Part shown: positions 55,882 through 63,448 of the stretch, piece by piece
Layout: each line of letters opens with the position of its first letter
Numbering within the stretch: position 1 is the first letter of the stretch
NCBI GenBank assembly: GCA_017309015.1
Contig: JAEDAG010000002.1
Location: 1-64,000, forward strand
Direction of reading: 5' to 3'
DNA: 64,000 bases
Origin: Faecalicatena absiana
GTDB taxonomy: Bacteria; Bacillota; Bacilli; Lactobacillales; Lactobacillaceae
Notes under the pieces: generated by a model
The model's input: the letters and a program-made list of their open reading frames with translations, nothing else
Told to the model about the DNA's origin: nothing
The model's database searches: none
Made by a program: the position numbers and the translations under genes

Positions 55882-57576
55882 TCATTTGCTCTTGTTTAAT
55901 GCTTTATAGATTCCTGCTCGGTACTTGTTAGCCGCGATGAAAATGTTGCTCTCTGCTTCTTTCGTACCAGAAATGTCCCTTGGACTGATAATCTCCAAGA
56001 AGTCACTTAAGGTCTTATTTGCAAGCTTGCGCAATTCTTCTTTCCAAATTCCTTGCTTTTCATCGCGATCATCCCCGCCAGTCAAGCTAGAAAGCCAGTT
56101 TTCAAACGGTTCATTCAAGTTGTCATAGAACATCTGACTCTTTCCACCGGCAAAATCAGCAGCACCTTGTTGGCCAAAACGAATCCGGCCAACTTCCATT
56201 AAGAAGCCGTAATATTTCCGGCCGACTTCCTGGCTCAAGTCAACCATCTCTTCAATCCGCTGTGGCCAAGCATTCTGACGGTTTTCAGTCTGATCGAACA
56301 GGACATCCGCTTCAATTCGCAGATCATCATTGAATTCAGCGGCTGGCATCAGTGAAGTCGCACCGCCATTGCTGATGATTCCTGACGTATGCAGGTTAAC
56401 CAGCTGGTTTGTCATGGCATGATTCTTGCTCTTAAGATAATTCAGCCATTCAACCGCCAGCGGTTCCTTGAATTCATCTTGACCTTCAATGTCGACATAT
56501 TGGCCAAAGTTGCGCCACATTGCGATCCCAATGCTGCTTAACTGTCTGGTTGCCGGATAATAATTCCCGTCTTTCTTGTTTTTCCGCCAAGTACTCATCG
56601 GCTCAATGTCATAAGCGTTGCTGCTGTCAAAAGCAGGCAGACCTGCACTAAAGACTGTCGGCATCCCATCTTGCCACTCAAGGTGGAGCAATCTTGACCA
56701 AACGGTATAAGTTTCGGCAAAGTTGTCTGGCTTGATTTGCGTCAACCGCTTCTTCACATACTCACTAAGGTCTTCTTCCCAAACTGGCCTTTGCTGGGCA
56801 TAATCATCCTGGTCCGGATTAAAGAGCACCATGTTGAGCATTAACGTGTCAAATAAGTTCTTTCCTTGAATGTAAACAGGGTTAAGAGTATACAGCCAGC
56901 CACGAGAATTTGACATTTTTTCCTTAGCTACGACCTTAGTCTTATCGGTTACCCCAGTAAAGTTCTGGTAAGTGATTATCCAGCGAACCAGTTCATCCAA
57001 GGACAGCTTATTCTTGCGGTTTGCACTCTTTGGCGCAAAAATTGCAACAGAGTTGCCGCTTTGAGAAATCAAGCGGTTGATCTGCATCAGATCTACCGTC
57101 CCCGACCCGTTGGCAATCTTCTTCTTGTCCGGAACAAAACTGTCATATTGTTCAGCTGTTACCTGATAGAAGGGATGCTCACCGAAGAAATCGAAACAAT
57201 CTTCATTCTTTTCCAAGTAATCAAATACAGCTTGTGAAAAATGCCCTGACTGATAGAGACTCTTCCACGTCTTTACAAGTGCTTTCTTAAAGGAAAGACT
57301 GCTAATCTCTTCATCATGAGCTTGCACGCGCATCCGGTCATCAAGGCTCACCCAGTCATATTCTTCGCCATCTTGGTCAATTCTGGTGTAAACAGTAATC
57401 AAAATGGCTTCCACCAGGCGCAAAACCGCTAAATCCTGAGCATGCATCTCCCCTGCCAGCTGACGATATTCAGCAGCATTCTGCAGAAGCTCTTTGATCG
57501 ATACCATGTGCTCAGAGTTGGTCTTGCTGTCCAGGACCTTGATCCAAGGCTCACTTATCAAGTTATAGCTTTCCAT
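55882..57576 (-). CDS. cse1: Cascade large subunit Cse1 (Cas8e)
   Basis: 564 aa. YNLISEPWIKVLD and HPFYQVTAEQYDS fit the N-terminal Cse1 domain; a region NGSGTVDLMQINRLISQSGN is the L1-loop area that helps PAM reading; the C-terminal four-helix bundle closes the protein. It recognises the PAM and recruits Cas3. 2 bp after cas3. Confidence 0.94.
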   Translation of the reverse strand: MESYNLISEPWIKVLDSKTNSEHMVSIKELLQNAAEYRQLAGEMHAQDLAVLRLVEAILITVYTRIDQDGEEYDWVSLDDRMRVQAHDEEISSLSFKKALVKTWKSLYQSGHFSQAVFDYLEKNEDCFDFFGEHPFYQVTAEQYDSFVPDKKKIANGSGTVDLMQINRLISQSGNSVAIFAPKSANRKNKLSLDELVRWIITYQNFTGVTDKTKVVAKEKMSNSRGWLYTLNPVYIQGKNLFDTLMLNMVLFNPDQDDYAQQRPVWEEDLSEYVKKRLTQIKPDNFAETYTVWSRLLHLEWQDGMPTVFSAGLPAFDSSNAYDIEPMSTWRKNKKDGNYYPATRQLSSIGIAMWRNFGQYVDIEGQDEFKEPLAVEWLNYLKSKNHAMTNQLVNLHTSGIISNGGATSLMPAAEFNDDLRIEADVLFDQTENRQNAWPQRIEEMVDLSQEVGRKYYGFLMEVGRIRFGQQGAADFAGGKSQMFYDNLNEPFENWLSSLTGGDDRDEKQGIWKEELRKLANKTLSDFLEIISPRDISGTKEAESNIFIAANKYRAGIYKALNKSK

Positions 57577-57578
57577 AA

Positions 57579-60344
57579 TTAATTATCACCCTCCTTTTCA
57601 TAACTCAATCCTGTGTCTGATGAATAGCGTAATTCATATCCATTGAATCCCCCCTTTGCATGCTCATCAAGTACCAATGCCAGTGATCCTTTTAGCCACG
57701 GGCTCTCCTGCCATTCCGGGAATTTACGGATGGTGTCTTCTTCAAGCAGATTAATGGCCTTCTCAACATCTGGAGTCACCGCGTTTGGCAAGCGAATCAC
57801 TTCTTGAGCCAATTCTTTATCTTTTGTTTTGGATACTTTCTTGCCATTCATCAAGCAATATTCGCCACAAACTTCCTTAAGCAGAATCACTTCAATGCTT
57901 TCCCGGATATCACGCACGGCGGCAGAGGCCTGGTTGTCATCCAGGTTTCCTTTGTCGCGGTCCAACCAACGGTGAATCGTTAAATCCTCTACCCAATCTT
58001 CATCATATAAATCATCCTGATCATCTGGGTAGACGGGAGCACTGACCTGGAAGCTCTTAGCCTTACTTTCTTCCCGTTTATGATCTGCAACCAACTTTTC
58101 CTTGGCTTCTTCCAAATTCTCAACTTGATTATCCGTTCTTTCATCATAAACGAGCTGCACTAGCCGGGAAATATCATCAGGGAGCATTACTTTTTCCGGC
58201 AAGAAGCGTTCCGTCTTTTGCAAATAATACTTCTCGTAAATAGCTTCATTGGCTGGGCCATAGTCACCTGAATCAGGTTTCAACACATACATCCGCCGCT
58301 CCTTCAAGCCTTCTGGGCGCGGAATCGCATGTCGGTGAAGCCGCCCAGCCCTCTGCAGCAGCAGATCAATTGGCGCGATATCCGTAAACAGAACGTCGAA
58401 GTCAATATCCAGCGACTGTTCAAGCACCTGCGTGCCAATTACAATCAACTTATCAGGCCGTTTTCCGTTCTTTCCGATCTGCTTTTGCAATTTTTGTTCC
58501 AGATTAGCCCGGTCAGTTGCCAGAAATGCCGAGTGCAGAACTAAACATTGCTGTTCCGGTCCGATCAGTTTGGCAAATTCTTGTGCACGCTTAACGGTAT
58601 TGACGATAATTCCAGCGACACCACCATTTTTTATTTGTTCATTTACCTCTTTTATGACGCTTTCGGGATCATCGTTGAAATATGATATCTGCAATTCCTT
58701 GGGTTCAGTTTTTGGACCAAAGCTATCGTATTGTTGCAGCTTCTTTCCATCCAAGATGCTCAGCAAAGGATATGCCTGATTATTTTCCCATCCTTCTGGT
58801 GCTTGCAAGGTCTTTTTGACGTGACCATACTTTCCCTGAACATAGGATGTTATCAGCAGATTACGCTTGTTTTTAGGCAAAGTAGCAGATAAGATAACAA
58901 CTGGGACATGGTATGCGCCGAGCCAATTTAAAGCCTTTGTTAAATAGCTGTTCATATACATGTCATAGGCGTGAACTTCGTCAATGATAACCACCTTGTT
59001 GCTAAAGCCCAAGTGCCTTAGGAACAAGTGCTTTTGCTTGAGCCCCATCAGCAACAGATTATCAATCGTCCCAACCGCAAAGTCAGCTAAGATAGACTTC
59101 TTGCCAGAGAACCAGGAATTAACCGTAACCGTGCCTCCATCGAGGTCTTCGGCTTCAATGTTTTCTGCCCGGACCATCTTGGTGTAGCGGGAATTCCAGT
59201 TGGCTTTTCCATGCAGCAGATTAATATCCAGGTTGATTCCTTCAATCTCCGCAATTTTGTTCAGCCAATTGTCGACCCGATCAAACATCGCATTAGTCGT
59301 TGCTTGCGTAGGCAGGCCAATATAAATCCCTGTCCGTCCTGTTGCATAAGCCAGTTGTTCTGCCGCCGTAAGGGCAATCTCAGTTTTGCCGATCCCCATC
59401 TCTGCTTCAATAATTACCAGACCAGGATCTATTGCATCCTTAATGTATTTCTCCATGGTGGCTTGAATCTGCCGCGGCTTGAATGAGAAGTGCTCTTGGT
59501 AATAGTTGTCAATATCAGTTACTGCTTCTGGAACCCAAGCATCGTTAATTGCCCAGGTAGAAATAGCATTCTGAAAGCGGGAGGTCATATCCAAGTCATC
59601 AAGCCCCTGATTTAAGTCGATCAAGCTGAACATTGGCTTACTTGGATCATTGTTCAAGCAAGTGCTTGATGCCAGCCAATCCGCCATGATCAGCAATCCC
59701 TCAAGGATTACTGCTTCTACTTGCGTAACTGGAGGGACCTCGCCAATTTCCTGATAGCCCGCGAGTTCCAGGCCGTAAGCAATCAATTCATTCTGAACGT
59801 CCTTCCACGGCTGCTGAACATTTGCATCATTATCAGCTTGGTAGTAGTTTGCCGTAAAAACATCAATTTGCTCTCTCTGATCGCCACTTTGCGGTTTGCC
59901 ATGGTGACCGCCAATAATAGCTGCTACTGTTTCATTTAATCCGGCATTTTCCAGAATTGCTTCGCCAGCCCGGGCATGCGGGGATTTTCCACGGCTTTGC
60001 AAGTGTAGGTCATTCAGGCCCTTGAATGAATGACTGGCCAGACGATTCATCAGTTCCTCATCGAGCTGATCATCATGATTGTAAGATGCTTTGGTCTGAA
60101 AGGCCGGTGTTGCCTTGCCCAAGTCATGAATGTAACAAATGAACCGGATCAGCTTTGACACATCTTCGTCTGACAGTCTCGTGGTCAACAAACTGCGTTG
60201 TCCCTCGCTAAGCCAAGACTTGTATAGCCAACATCCGACATTCATCGTGTCGATCAGATGCGCTACGAGCGGAAGCCACTGCTCACTGCCATCTTGATTT
60301 GATTTCTTTCCCCAAAGGAGAAGAGTTTCCTCACTTAATTCCAT
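57579..60344 (-). CDS. cas3: CRISPR helicase-nuclease Cas3
   Basis: 921 aa. N-terminal HD nuclease with YIHDLGKATPAF (His73-Asp74) and IGGHHGKPQ; SF2 helicase with Walker A MGIGKTEIAL, DEVHAYD (DExH-type box) and QRAGRLHRH (motif VI). It degrades DNA marked by Cascade. First gene of the eight-gene cas operon. Its ribosome site GAGGGACC lies inside the sequence that matches the mini-array spacer, so its expression is the likely point of autoregulation. Confidence 0.96.
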   Translation of the reverse strand: MELSEETLLLWGKKSNQDGSEQWLPLVAHLIDTMNVGCWLYKSWLSEGQRSLLTTRLSDEDVSKLIRFICYIHDLGKATPAFQTKASYNHDDQLDEELMNRLASHSFKGLNDLHLQSRGKSPHARAGEAILENAGLNETVAAIIGGHHGKPQSGDQREQIDVFTANYYQADNDANVQQPWKDVQNELIAYGLELAGYQEIGEVPPVTQVEAVILEGLLIMADWLASSTCLNNDPSKPMFSLIDLNQGLDDLDMTSRFQNAISTWAINDAWVPEAVTDIDNYYQEHFSFKPRQIQATMEKYIKDAIDPGLVIIEAEMGIGKTEIALTAAEQLAYATGRTGIYIGLPTQATTNAMFDRVDNWLNKIAEIEGINLDINLLHGKANWNSRYTKMVRAENIEAEDLDGGTVTVNSWFSGKKSILADFAVGTIDNLLLMGLKQKHLFLRHLGFSNKVVIIDEVHAYDMYMNSYLTKALNWLGAYHVPVVILSATLPKNKRNLLITSYVQGKYGHVKKTLQAPEGWENNQAYPLLSILDGKKLQQYDSFGPKTEPKELQISYFNDDPESVIKEVNEQIKNGGVAGIIVNTVKRAQEFAKLIGPEQQCLVLHSAFLATDRANLEQKLQKQIGKNGKRPDKLIVIGTQVLEQSLDIDFDVLFTDIAPIDLLLQRAGRLHRHAIPRPEGLKERRMYVLKPDSGDYGPANEAIYEKYYLQKTERFLPEKVMLPDDISRLVQLVYDERTDNQVENLEEAKEKLVADHKREESKAKSFQVSAPVYPDDQDDLYDEDWVEDLTIHRWLDRDKGNLDDNQASAAVRDIRESIEVILLKEVCGEYCLMNGKKVSKTKDKELAQEVIRLPNAVTPDVEKAINLLEEDTIRKFPEWQESPWLKGSLALVLDEHAKGGFNGYELRYSSDTGLSYEKEGDN

Positions 60345-60345
60345 T

Positions 60346-60359
60346 ACAGGTCCCTCATT
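60346..60359 (-). promoter_or_regulatory. candidate self-target of the mini-array RNA over the cas3 ribosome site
   Basis: On the minus strand AA (60358-60359) is followed by TGAGGGACCTGT (60346-60357), which ends 1 nt before the cas3 ATG. The mini-array spacer starts TGAGGGCCCTGT: 11 of 12 identical, mismatch at position 7. Beyond that only scattered matches. AA is the PAM described for the type I-E CRISPR4 system of S. thermophilus; for this system it is assumed. Confidence 0.55.
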
Positions 60360-60386
60360 CTATACAACTACCGATCTACAATGTGT

Positions 60387-60395
60387 ATTTTAACA
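60387..60395 (-). promoter_or_regulatory. cas operon promoter (extended -10)
   Basis: Minus strand TGTTAAAAT, an extended -10 with no good -35 box. Start of transcription would be near 60380, giving a leader of about 36 nt with the proposed self-target at its end. The mini-array promoter has the same form. Confidence 0.45.
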
Positions 60396-60502
60396 CTTTT
60401 TTATCATGTAAGCACTTAATTTTATAACAAATTGCAAAAGCTCCGGTCTTCCCTCATTAATTACTTCATCTTTGTCAAAACTAGTTATTGATTTATAAAA
60501 AA

Positions 60503-60623
60503 GTAAAAAAATAAGCCCCGTCCAAACGAGCAGGGCACCCCCACCTACGTGGGGAACGATAACAATTTGCCCTTACCCGGCTCACAGGGCCCTCAGGGTC
60601 ACCCTCATCTGCATGAGGAGCTA
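60503..60623 (-). ncRNA. CRISPR-like mini-array RNA upstream of cas3, candidate CreR-type cas regulator
   Basis: Two diverged I-E repeats (60596-60623 and 60532-60559) flank one 36-nt spacer (60560-60595). The first repeat in transcript order changes two stem pairs of the consensus, both as C-G to T-A replacements on the two arms, so the hairpin is kept; 7 of the 8 nt that would form the crRNA 5' handle are conserved. The second repeat has the loop CTAC seen in the older main-array repeats. After it comes a short GC stem (GCCCTG / CGGGGC) and TTATTTTTTT (60503-60514), a likely terminator. The spacer start matches the cas3 ribosome site. Confidence 0.6.
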
Positions 60624-60628
60624 ACTAG

Positions 60629-60637
60629 AGTATAACA
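60629..60637 (-). promoter_or_regulatory. extended -10 promoter of the mini-array
   Basis: Minus strand TGTTATACT; the expected start site about 7 nt downstream falls at 60622, the first base or so of the first diverged repeat. No clear -35 box. Confidence 0.5.
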
Positions 60638-60742
60638 TAGGAAGTTTTGATTGCTCTTTACACATTTTAAGAATTTGTCGCCAGATTTTTCGATTACCCC
60701 TTTTACTTTTATCGAACTTTTCAGTATAATGGTTACTGTTAT

Positions 60743-60831
60743 GGAGCGTTGGCAGAGTGGTAATGCAGCGGACTCGAAATCCGCCGAACCAATGTTGAAT
60801 TGGCGCGCAGGTTCAAATCCTGTACGCTCCT
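60743..60831 (+). tRNA. tRNA-Ser(CGA)
   Basis: Acceptor arms GGAGCGT / ACGCTCC, D-arm, anticodon stem GCGGA / TCCGC around CTCGAAA (anticodon CGA), a class II variable arm with CCAAT / ATTGG, and T-loop TTCAAAT. No CCA is encoded. The base after the acceptor arm is T, whereas bacterial tRNA-Ser normally has G there. A prophage begins on its 3' side. Confidence 0.9.
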
Positions 60832-60902
60832 TAAAATCGGGGCTAGAAAACCCGGTATAACAGCATTTCAGTTTCCAACCGGTCACATTCCGGTCACCAA
60901 AC

Positions 60903-60944
60903 AACAAAAAAGACCTCATCCCAATTACGGAATGAGGTCTTTTC
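60903..60944 (-). terminator. terminator of the prophage lysis genes
   Basis: AAAAGACCTCAT / AATGAGGTCTTTT arms with an 11-nt loop; on the minus strand followed by TTTTTTGTTGTT. A second hairpin (CTCTCTG / CAGAGAG, about 60973-60997) lies between it and the endolysin stop. The rest of 60832-61004 holds no gene and probably includes the attachment site. Confidence 0.75.
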
Positions 60945-61004
60945 AATGATTCAATTGTCATCGCCAAACTGCTCTCTGTCCAAACCGGGCAGAGAGCTAT
61001 TTTG

Positions 61005-61913
61005 CTAATATTTGATTTTGCCAGTGGCCTTGCCATTCTCGTCTTGCGCGACAATGTAGCCGTACTTGCCACCGGACCGTGGTTGTCTCAACCAGACCCG
61101 CTTTGGGCCCTGCAAGACAGCGTCAAAGCTGACTACATCGCCCGCCTTTAGTTTAGCGATGCTCCCAGCAGTGATCTTAGGTGACTTATGGAGGTGGAGT
61201 GCTTTTTTTAGCGTGAAAACCCCGCTCTTCTTTACCCATTTGCTAGCGGGCTTGGACTTCTTAGGTGCTGGCTTGGCCGCCACCTTATGGAGGTCAATTA
61301 CAGCTACGTTGCCGTCAACGTTCAAACCTTTCCAGTTGTCGGTAAACTGCCAGACCGCTACACCGTCCATAGATGGAAAATAATTGAAGTCGGCACTTGA
61401 TACGGCTTCAGAAACTGGATAGCTGGCTACCCAAAGGCACGTGCCGAACTTTTTTACAACCTTGGCCGTGTCGATGTTGGTACGCAAAAGGGATGCACCA
61501 GAATAAAGGCCAACGTGCCAGCCAGCCGCTTTAATCGCCTCCATAAAAGCGATGATTGCTGGCGTGTTTGCTTCCTTAGAGCCAGTTGCTACATTACCGT
61601 TACCGTTCTCGTAGTCCAGCCATAAGTATCTGCTCTTAGCGATAGCGATGTTGGACTGCTTGGCCTTAGAAATGAAGTAATCCGCTTCTTTCTTTGCTTT
61701 AGACACACTACTGCCAAATTCCGCGTAATGGTATGCATGCACATACATGTGGTTATTGCGTGCTGACTGGACTTGCCCAGCCGCCTTAGGGTTAGAATAA
61801 CCCGTGCCCTGGGTTAACTTCACAATGCAAAAGCTAGCGCCCTTGCCGTGATACCCGCCTACGTTGCTTGGCTGGTAGCTAGCCACGTCAACCCCGTATT
61901 GTCTGAAAGCCAT
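61005..61913 (-). CDS. phage endolysin, GH25 muramidase with SH3b domain
   Basis: 302 aa. GH25 domain (about 1-205) with YGVDVASYQ (catalytic Asp), FCIVKLTQGTGY and LWLDYENG (DxE pair); a lysine/proline linker; and an SH3b cell-wall-binding domain (about 225-302). Length and order match the muramidase of L. delbrueckii phage LL-H. It cleaves the host wall at the end of the lytic cycle. Last gene of the lysis cassette, starting as the holin ends. Confidence 0.93.
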   Translation of the reverse strand: MAFRQYGVDVASYQPSNVGGYHGKGASFCIVKLTQGTGYSNPKAAGQVQSARNNHMYVHAYHYAEFGSSVSKAKKEADYFISKAKQSNIAIAKSRYLWLDYENGNGNVATGSKEANTPAIIAFMEAIKAAGWHVGLYSGASLLRTNIDTAKVVKKFGTCLWVASYPVSEAVSSADFNYFPSMDGVAVWQFTDNWKGLNVDGNVAVIDLHKVAAKPAPKKSKPASKWVKKSGVFTLKKALHLHKSPKITAGSIAKLKAGDVVSFDAVLQGPKRVWLRQPRSGGKYGYIVAQDENGKATGKIKY

Positions 61914-62260
61914 TATTTTGCCTCCTTGTCTGCCAGAGCTTGATCTGCAAGCTTCATGCCTTTAACTGCATCTTCCACCGCACCCTGCACCATGATTGGC
62001 GTAATGCCTTTGATGCCCAAAAAGCCAAGCGCTTGAGTGACTGCTTCGACTGCGAATTGCTTCTTGCTATCCCCGTCAGTGCCCAGTTTTTCGGCCTCCT
62101 GGACTGCAAAAGTGGCCAACTCGCCAACGATAGTGACCGCCTTGCCTGCCGCAGTCGTCTTATTAATCTTGGCCTTATACTTGCCATACGCCGCCGCACC
62201 AATCGCGATAATCAGCCAGCCAAGGGTTAATGCAAGATCGATCATTTCCTTACTGCTCAT
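61913..62260 (-). CDS. phage holin, LLH family
   Basis: 115 aa from ATG 62260 with AGAAAGGA upstream; a longer in-frame start exists inside the previous gene. One N-terminal membrane span (about 5-22, LALTLGWLIIAIGAAAYG) and a long amphipathic C-terminal part (TTAAGKAVTIVGELATFAVQ, LGFLGIKGITP) as in the LL-H holin family. It permeabilises the membrane to release the endolysin. Its end shares 1 bp with the endolysin stop-start junction. Confidence 0.85.
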   Translation of the reverse strand: MSSKEMIDLALTLGWLIIAIGAAAYGKYKAKINKTTAAGKAVTIVGELATFAVQEAEKLGTDGDSKKQFAVEAVTQALGFLGIKGITPIMVQGAVEDAVKGMKLADQALADKEAK

Positions 62261-62507
62261 CTTTTTTCCTTTCTGCTTCGAGTAGCTTATTTTCAAGCTT
62301 TAAAATCTGTTCGTCTTTCGCAATGCTCAAACTTCTATATTTTTCCATGTCAGCCTGTAGCCTGGTGTTTTCATCGTTTAGCCGCTTAAAAGTGTCGCTA
62401 TCTTTTTCGCGGTCGCTTTTTTCGCGATTAAGTGAGTAGGAAAAATAGGCTGTTGCAAAAGATACCAGGATAGGGAGAATCTTGGTTACGAAGTCTTGTA
62501 TCCTCAC
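62250..62507 (-). CDS. small phage membrane protein with coiled coil
   Basis: 85 aa. One N-terminal membrane span (about 8-25, ILPILVSFATAYFSYSL) followed by a charged heptad-patterned helix to the end (RLNDENTRLQADMEKY ... LENKLLEAERKKDEQ). Overlaps the holin start by 11 bp. Position in the lysis cassette suggests a holin partner or lysis timing protein; unproven. Confidence 0.7.
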   Translation of the reverse strand: MRIQDFVTKILPILVSFATAYFSYSLNREKSDREKDSDTFKRLNDENTRLQADMEKYRSLSIAKDEQILKLENKLLEAERKKDEQ

Positions 62508-62522
62508 CTCGTTCCCCCTTTC

Positions 62523-62942
62523 CTAATCCTTGCTGTTGCTATTTTGGGCCATGTATAGTGCAATCCCGACCATGATTAAGTCGCTCATAGCGTCCATCGC
62601 CATGTAGCCTCGGAAACCACCACGGCCAAAAAAGGCATGTGCTAACTCCGTCATGGCAATAATAGTATAGTAGGCAGTTGATAGCGTGATAATCCAGTGG
62701 TCAACTACTGCGGGCCGACTGTGTGACAGCGCCCAGGCAATCATACCCAGCCCTAGGCATACCCCAATAAAGCCGACAACCGAATCGTTAAGAATTGCAG
62801 TAACAATTTCTGGTTGAGGCGGCCAAAAGAAATAGTGCCGATTAAATAGCAAGATCAGTCCCGTTGCTACCAAGTCAAACCCTACCAGCAAGTGGAGCGG
62901 GTCAGTCAACAGCCGTTCCGCCGTCTTCTTCAGCCTTTTCAT
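62523..62942 (-). CDS. phage membrane protein of the lysis region
   Basis: 139 aa from ATG 62942 (AAGGTGA 8 nt upstream); ATG 62948 or GTG 62951 are alternatives. Four hydrophobic segments (about 17-37, 50-72, 82-100, 115-133). Family not recognised; could be a second holin. It overlaps the preceding 59-aa gene by 41 bp in another frame. Confidence 0.65.
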   Translation of the reverse strand: MKRLKKTAERLLTDPLHLLVGFDLVATGLILLFNRHYFFWPPQPEIVTAILNDSVVGFIGVCLGLGMIAWALSHSRPAVVDHWIITLSTAYYTIIAMTELAHAFFGRGGFRGYMAMDAMSDLIMVGIALYMAQNSNSKD

Positions 62943-63081
62943 CGTCATCACCTTCAGCTTTCTTCAACTTGTCTTCCAAATCGTAGACTGTAGCCATAAG
63001 CTTGATATTTTCGCCACTTAATTCGTTCACTTTGGTCAAAAGTGCTCGAATCATTGAATCTTGTGAAACTCCCTTATCCAT
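62902..63081 (-). CDS. small acidic phage protein
   Basis: 59 aa, starting MDKGVSQDSMIRALL and ending EEDGGTAVD, with GGCGAGA as ribosome site. Helical with coiled-coil character (VNELSGENIKLMATVYDLE) and an acidic tail. Overlaps the next gene's start. Small proteins with this pattern lie between tail and lysis genes in many Lactobacillus phages. Function unknown. Confidence 0.6.
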   Translation of the reverse strand: MDKGVSQDSMIRALLTKVNELSGENIKLMATVYDLEDKLKKAEGDDDEKAEEDGGTAVD

Positions 63082-63092
63082 CTTCTCGCCTC

Positions 63093-63338
63093 CTACTTAG
63101 TAGCGCTTGCCGTGCCTTGAAGCCATGCAATCATCTTTTTCTTGCATGCTTCAAGCTTTGCATTGTAGGTCAGCTCTTCAAAGGTCACGCCATCGCCCAA
63201 GTCGTCCTTGGTTAAATGCACGTAAGAGTTAAGTGATTCCCCAGTTTCTTGGTTGCGACCTTCAATAGCGGCAGTCATAGACAAGATAGCGCCTTTTTCG
63301 TCCCGTTGGTAAGAGTCATTAGCAATATATACGATCAT
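63093..63338 (-). CDS. small phage protein between tail and lysis genes
   Basis: 81 aa starting MIVYIANDSYQRDEKGA. Contains a predicted beta-rich start and a helical end (NAKLEACKKKMIAWLQG). Ribosome site AAAGGAG upstream. No function known; comparable short proteins precede lysis genes in phages of lactic acid bacteria. 11 bp before the 59-aa gene. Confidence 0.65.
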   Translation of the reverse strand: MIVYIANDSYQRDEKGAILSMTAAIEGRNQETGESLNSYVHLTKDDLGDGVTFEELTYNAKLEACKKKMIAWLQGTASATK

Positions 63339-63359
63339 TTTAGTTCTCCTTTTTAGATA

Positions 63360-63384
63360 AAAAATAGGCCTTTCGGCCTTGTAG
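63360..63384 (-). terminator. hairpin after tail gene
   Basis: Minus strand AAGGCC-GAAA-GGCCTATTTTTTATC: short 6-bp stem, tetraloop and T-rich tail between the tail-protein and lysis genes. Confidence 0.55.
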
Positions 63385-63448
63385 ATTGATGATTACGATG
63401 TTTTTCCGCCCTGGTGGCGGTCTAGATCCGCTCATGTTTGCCCCGATT

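Noticed and set aside
60560-60595. Toxin-antitoxin (CreTA-like) reading of the mini-array
   Set aside because: No small toxin frame with promoter is seen between the mini-array and tRNA-Ser or cas3.
60503-60623. Reading the mini-array as a decayed end of an ordinary CRISPR array
   Set aside because: Its own promoter placement, terminator, compensatory stem changes and seed match to cas3 fit a maintained regulatory RNA better, though decay cannot be excluded without expression data.
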